Position numbers and translations under genes: made by a program. Below, piece by piece: positions 60,642-64,000 of a stretch of DNA of 64,000 nucleotides. How positions within the stretch are numbered: position 1 is the first letter of the stretch; each line of letters begins with the position of its first letter. This DNA is from Stenotrophomonas sp. ATCM1_4 (GTDB lineage Bacteria > Pseudomonadota > Gammaproteobacteria > Xanthomonadales > Xanthomonadaceae). The stretch is taken from positions 2,404,773 through 2,468,772 of the forward strand of contig NZ_QPFB01000001.1 of the NCBI RefSeq assembly GCF_004348115.1, read 5' to 3'. The notes beneath the pieces were generated by a model. It was not told the origin of the DNA. It was given only the letters and a program-made list of their open reading frames with translations, and made no database searches.

Positions 60642-61313
60642 ATGCCCTGCTCCCCTTTCCCACTGGCCGGTCCCGTGCTCCTCAGCGTGCGCGGCGGTGC
60701 CTTGTTGATGCTGCTGGCCGCTTGCGCCCGCGCCGATGCCGGCCTGCCCCCGGTGGTCGGCCTGCCCTGCGAAGACTGCGAGGTCGCCTTGATCGGCCTG
60801 CCCGACGCTCCGCCCGTCGTGATGCGCCTGGCACCAGACACCGAGCCGGGCGAACGGCTGCGCCTGCAGGGCCGGGTAAGCGATGCACGCGGGCGGCCGC
60901 GCGCGGGCGTGATCGTGTATGCCCACCAGACCAACCGCGACGGCATCTACCCGGGCGAACGCAGTGATCCCGACCCCGGTGTCCGCCGTCATGGCCGGCT
61001 GCGCGGCTGGGCCACCACGGCATCGGACGGGAGCTACCGCTTCGACACGATACGCCCGGGCAGCTACCCGGGAACGCGGATGCCGCAACACATCCACCTG
61101 TACATCATCGAGCCCGGCTGTGCGCTGTACTACATCGACGATGTGCTGTTCAGCGATGATCCCCACCTTACCGCCGCCGTCGCACGCAAGGCCGACCTTC
61201 GCCGGGGTGGCAGCGGCATCGTCACCCCTGCAAAGGTTCCCGGTGGCTGGCAGGCCCGCCGCGACATCGTGACCGGCCAGAACATTCCCGGCTATCCGGC
61301 ATGTCCGGCATGA
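60642..61313 (+). CDS. intradiol dioxygenase-like lipoprotein
   Basis: A 223 aa exported protein. A lipobox (LLAAC) ends the signal peptide; the rest resembles the protocatechuate 3,4-dioxygenase fold: LRLQGRVSDARGRPRAGVIVYAHQ, DGSYRFDTIRPGSYPGT, PQHIHLYIIEPG and YIDDVLFSDD. The HIH and the Tyr of the YRFDTI region fit iron ligands of intradiol enzymes. ATG 60642 with GGAG seven bases upstream is chosen over 60621. The cytochrome b561 gene overlaps its end, so they are co-transcribed. True dioxygenase activity on a soluble catechol is unproven. Confidence 0.8.
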   Translation: MPCSPFPLAGPVLLSVRGGALLMLLAACARADAGLPPVVGLPCEDCEVALIGLPDAPPVVMRLAPDTEPGERLRLQGRVSDARGRPRAGVIVYAHQTNRDGIYPGERSDPDPGVRRHGRLRGWATTASDGSYRFDTIRPGSYPGTRMPQHIHLYIIEPGCALYYIDDVLFSDDPHLTAAVARKADLRRGGSGIVTPAKVPGGWQARRDIVTGQNIPGYPACPA

Positions 61314-61900
61314 ACGCATCGGCCGTCGAACGGTATCCGCTGGCGTTGCGCGTGCTGCATTGGCTGCTGGCGGCGCTGCTGATGCTGCAGCTCGGCCTGG
61401 GCCTGGCGGCCGAGCACGCGGTGCCGCCTGCCATCGCCGGCCGCCTGCTCGCCGTCCACTTCCCACTGGGCATCGTGATCCTGTGCCTGATGACCCTGCG
61501 CCTTGTGCTGCGCCTGACACTGCACGCACCGGCAGTGCAGCGCGATGAGCCCCGCTGGCGCCAGCGCGTGCGGTCAGGTGTGCATGCCGCGCTGTATGTG
61601 TTGGTCCTGCTCCTGCCGATCAGCGGCCACGTGATCTGGGTATGGATGGGGGCGGACCGGCACCTGCCGGGCGGCTGGGAAGTGCCCGCCTTCTTCATGC
61701 CCCCCGAAGACGAGACCGGGCGTGCCCTTGCCTGGTACGTGCATGTCTACGGCGCGTGGTTGCTGCTGGCATTGGTGGTGCTGCACGTAGCCGCTGCATT
61801 CCATCGCCAATGGACGCTTGGCGATGGCTTCATCGCACGCCGGATGGGCTGGGGGAGCCAGCCACCGCGCCGTCCATGCGCAGCGAAGCGCCGCACCTGA
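61301..61900 (+). CDS. cytochrome b561 family protein
   Basis: A 199 aa inner-membrane b-type cytochrome with four helices and conserved heme histidines (His20 in RVLHWLLA, His53 in AVHFPLGI, and later WYVHVYGAW and VVLHVAAAF). It may pass electrons between the quinone pool and periplasmic partners. Start is 61301 or 61310; the latter gives an ATGA overlap with the dioxygenase gene. Together they may be a redox unit controlled by the divergent sigma factor, by inference. Confidence 0.88.
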   Translation: MSGMNASAVERYPLALRVLHWLLAALLMLQLGLGLAAEHAVPPAIAGRLLAVHFPLGIVILCLMTLRLVLRLTLHAPAVQRDEPRWRQRVRSGVHAALYVLVLLLPISGHVIWVWMGADRHLPGGWEVPAFFMPPEDETGRALAWYVHVYGAWLLLALVVLHVAAAFHRQWTLGDGFIARRMGWGSQPPRRPCAAKRRT

Positions 61901-62046
61901 TACGCGCGCATCCGTCGCGAATCGTTGCCTGCCGGTAGCCACCGCTTGCCGGCGATGCGGCACATGCATCATGGTTGCGCGGATTGATCCAGCGTGCCGC
62001 CTGCGGCTCACGCGCTGGCACACCTGCATCCCTTGCCTGAACCTCC

Positions 62047-62658
62047 ATGATCAAGACCCTCTTCTTCGACTTCGATGGCGTGTTGACCACCGACCCGAGC
62101 GGTTCAGCGACGACGCTGCGCGCGCTCGCCGAGCAGTCCGGCCTGGACGAGCAGGTCCTCTGGGCAGCCATCGAACCCTTCAATCGCGACCTGATCCTGG
62201 GCCACACCACCCACGCCCGGATCTGGCCCGATGTCTGTGCACGGCTGGGCACCGCGATTCCCTTCGAACACCTGACCACCGCGTTCCTGCAGACACCCAT
62301 CCATCAGCCGGTGCTTGCGCTGGCAAGGGAGCTGCGCGCGGAATTCGCCATCGGCATGATCACCGACAACAAGTCCGATCGCATGGATGTGATCGTCAGG
62401 CAGCATCGACTGGACGAGGTCTTCGACCCCATCGTCGTCTCCGCCGAGGTCGGTCACAGCAAGCGTGGGGCGGCAATCTTCCGGGAGGCGCTGCGCCGGG
62501 CCGGTGCCGAGGCAAGGACATCCTTGTTCATCGACAACACCCTGCGCAACCTGTACGGCGCGGCAGCCATCGGGATGAAGACCTTGCTGTTCGATGGCAC
62601 CACGGAAGGCGCCGCGGAACTGCGCAGCGCCCTGCAGCTCATCTTCACCAGCGACTGA
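62047..62658 (+). CDS. HAD-superfamily hydrolase
   Basis: A 203 aa phosphatase-like enzyme. The nucleophile motif is FDFDGVLT at the N-terminus, motif II is MITDNKSD, the motif III lysine is in GHSKRGAAIF, and motif IV is FIDNTLRN. It has an alpha-helical cap (residues about 20-80), typical of subclass I. Substrate unknown. The gap before it (61901-62046) holds no gene that I can support. Confidence 0.9.
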   Translation: MIKTLFFDFDGVLTTDPSGSATTLRALAEQSGLDEQVLWAAIEPFNRDLILGHTTHARIWPDVCARLGTAIPFEHLTTAFLQTPIHQPVLALARELRAEFAIGMITDNKSDRMDVIVRQHRLDEVFDPIVVSAEVGHSKRGAAIFREALRRAGAEARTSLFIDNTLRNLYGAAAIGMKTLLFDGTTEGAAELRSALQLIFTSD

Positions 62659-62805
62659 AGGACGACCGAGGCCGGGCCTGCCGTCGTTCCATGAACATCG
62701 CACAGGGCAGCGCGGCGGGACCTCATGGCAACGGCGTACGGCGCAGGCCGGCCAGCATTTCACCCTCATTGGAGGCAGGGAATCTTCCCGACCGGTGACG
62801 CAGGC

Positions 62806-63945
62806 TCAACGCACCCGCAGTGACGCGCCCAGTACCGCCGCCCCGGCCAGCGCGGTTGCCGCCAGCAGGAACGCCGCCGGCAGGGACCAGTGCTGGGCAA
62901 CGAAGCCGATCGAGGCCGGCCCCAGCAACACGCCGGCGTAGCCCAGGGTCGTCACCGCCGGGATCGCCACGCTCTCGGGCATGCGTGTCTGGCGTCCGGC
63001 CAGGCTGAACATCACCGGCACGATGTTGGCGCAACCGATACCCACCAGCGCATAGCCCAGCAGCGCCGCGCCGAATGCCGGGACCAGCGTCGCCAGGAAG
63101 AAGCCGCCGCTGCCGACCAGGCCGCCGATCAGCACCGCACGTGCGCTGCCCAACCGGTTGACCAGGCCGTCGCCGAACAGGCGCGTCACCGTCATCGCCA
63201 CGTTGAAGGCGACAAAGCCCCACCCGGCATGCGCGAGCTCCACGCCACGCACCTCGTGCAGGAACACCGCACTCCAGTCCAGCATCGATCCCTCGGCCAG
63301 GAAGCTGACGAAACAGACCAGCCCGATCAGCACCACCACGCCACGTGGCAACGCGAACGCCGCTTCCCCCTGGGGCGCGCGTTCGGTGCGCCAGCAGCGC
63401 ATCGACGCCACCGTCACCAGTACCACGCCCAGTGCGGTTGCCAAGGTGGCCGCCAACGCACCGGCGCCGGCCGACAGCAGCAACGCCACCAGCGCCGCAC
63501 CACACAAGGCACCGATGCTGTAGAACGCATGGAAACCGGACATCATCGCCCTGCCCGACTCGCGCTCGACGAACACCGCCTGGATGTTAATCACGCAATC
63601 CATCGCGCCGATCGCCGCGCCGAATACCAGCAACGAAAGCCCGATCGTCACCGGCGTGGGGGCGAGCGCAAGCAACGGCAGCGCCGCCACGATGATCACC
63701 ACGGTCACCTGCATCACCGCACGGCAGCCGAAACGCGCTGCCAGCAGGCCGGCCAGCGGCATCGCCAGCAACGAGCCCAGACCCAGGCACAGCAGCACCA
63801 CACCCAGCAGGGCGTCATCCAGGCCGGCGCGCACCTTTGCGTACGGCACCAGCGGCGCCCAGCAGGAAATGGCGAATCCGGGGATGAAGAAAGCGGCGCG
63901 CGTGGCCATCTGTTGGCAACGCTGGAGAGCATGCAGGTCGGTCAT
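62806..63945 (-). CDS. MFS transporter (YbjJ-like)
   Basis: A 379 aa inner-membrane transporter with about twelve helices. The first helix block (RAAFFIPGFAISCWAPLVPYAKVRAGLDDALLGV) matches the YbjJ-like subgroup, and the inner loop LAARFGCRAVMQV follows. The second half repeats the pattern (LGYALVGIGCANIVPVMFSLAG). Substrate unknown. Its start is 55 bases from the window's end, so promoter and upstream neighbour are not visible. Confidence 0.9.
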   Translation of the reverse strand: MTDLHALQRCQQMATRAAFFIPGFAISCWAPLVPYAKVRAGLDDALLGVVLLCLGLGSLLAMPLAGLLAARFGCRAVMQVTVVIIVAALPLLALAPTPVTIGLSLLVFGAAIGAMDCVINIQAVFVERESGRAMMSGFHAFYSIGALCGAALVALLLSAGAGALAATLATALGVVLVTVASMRCWRTERAPQGEAAFALPRGVVVLIGLVCFVSFLAEGSMLDWSAVFLHEVRGVELAHAGWGFVAFNVAMTVTRLFGDGLVNRLGSARAVLIGGLVGSGGFFLATLVPAFGAALLGYALVGIGCANIVPVMFSLAGRQTRMPESVAIPAVTTLGYAGVLLGPASIGFVAQHWSLPAAFLLAATALAGAAVLGASLRVR

Positions 63946-64000
63946 GGAAGCATCGGCTCAGGGGGAGAGAACCGAAGCCGCACGCAGCAACGGGCGAAGA

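Overview
The window is a 64 kb piece of a high-GC gammaproteobacterial chromosome, most likely Stenotrophomonas or a close relative in the Xanthomonadaceae. The signs are the very high GC third-position bias, a UbiM-type ubiquinone hydroxylase, a Xanthomonas-type nucleotide pyrophosphatase/phosphodiesterase, a creBCD locus with a cre/blr-like tag, a small basic THX ribosomal protein, and two families of short palindromic repeats. The genus is inferred. I saw no rRNA, tRNA, CRISPR, prophage or insertion sequence.

Layout. 1-1.7 kb: ahcY, preceded by what looks like the 3' end of a SAH riboswitch and closed by a strong terminator. 1.9-8.7 kb: fourteen small plus-strand genes, mostly hypothetical or DUF proteins (trypsin-like protease, YbjQ, DUF6348, DUF2695, zinc ribbon, VOC, DUF1801, small membrane proteins), one of them broken in a G7 tract. 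8.7-18.6 kb: ABC exporter, serine hydrolase, VOC and DUF72 proteins, EamA exporter, and two diguanylate cyclases around rluF. 18.7-24.4 kb: deaD, an S4-domain protein, ubiM, and two exported proteins. 24.5-26.5 kb: alkylation repair pair (Ada/AlkA fusion, ogt). 26.6-31 kb: nucleotide phosphodiesterase lipoprotein, THX, then a MerC-domain membrane protein and a His-rich ZnuD-like TonB receptor that diverge from one Zur-box-like palindrome. 31.1-36.2 kb: a MarR-MFS pair and a TetR-EmrB-EmrA-like efflux operon, each with an inverted repeat before the regulator. 36.4-43.7 kb: secreted amidohydrolase, zur-gltX, M28 peptidase, nitrilase and GNAT. 43.8-48.8 kb: a small hypothetical gene, creD-creC-creB, rlmJ. 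48.9-56.6 kb: GNAT, mfd with an in-frame repeat insertion, HD-GYP phosphodiesterase, cardiolipin synthase, and a ParD-like antitoxin gene coupled to a second-type methionine aminopeptidase gene. 56.7-64 kb: M13 peptidase, FecR-like/ECF sigma pair, divergent intradiol-dioxygenase-like lipoprotein with cytochrome b561, HAD hydrolase, MFS transporter.

Links between genes. Zur (38.3 kb) probably acts on the MerC/ZnuD-like pair 10 kb away. CreBC probably drives creD through the TTCAC-N6-TTCA tag before it. Three enzymes (two GGDEF, one HD-GYP) make or degrade cyclic di-GMP. The most promising uncharacterised units are the ParD-like/MAP module with its own operator, the Zur-controlled MerC protein, and the ECF/FecR versus dioxygenase/cytochrome pair that share a perfect 10-bp inverted repeat.
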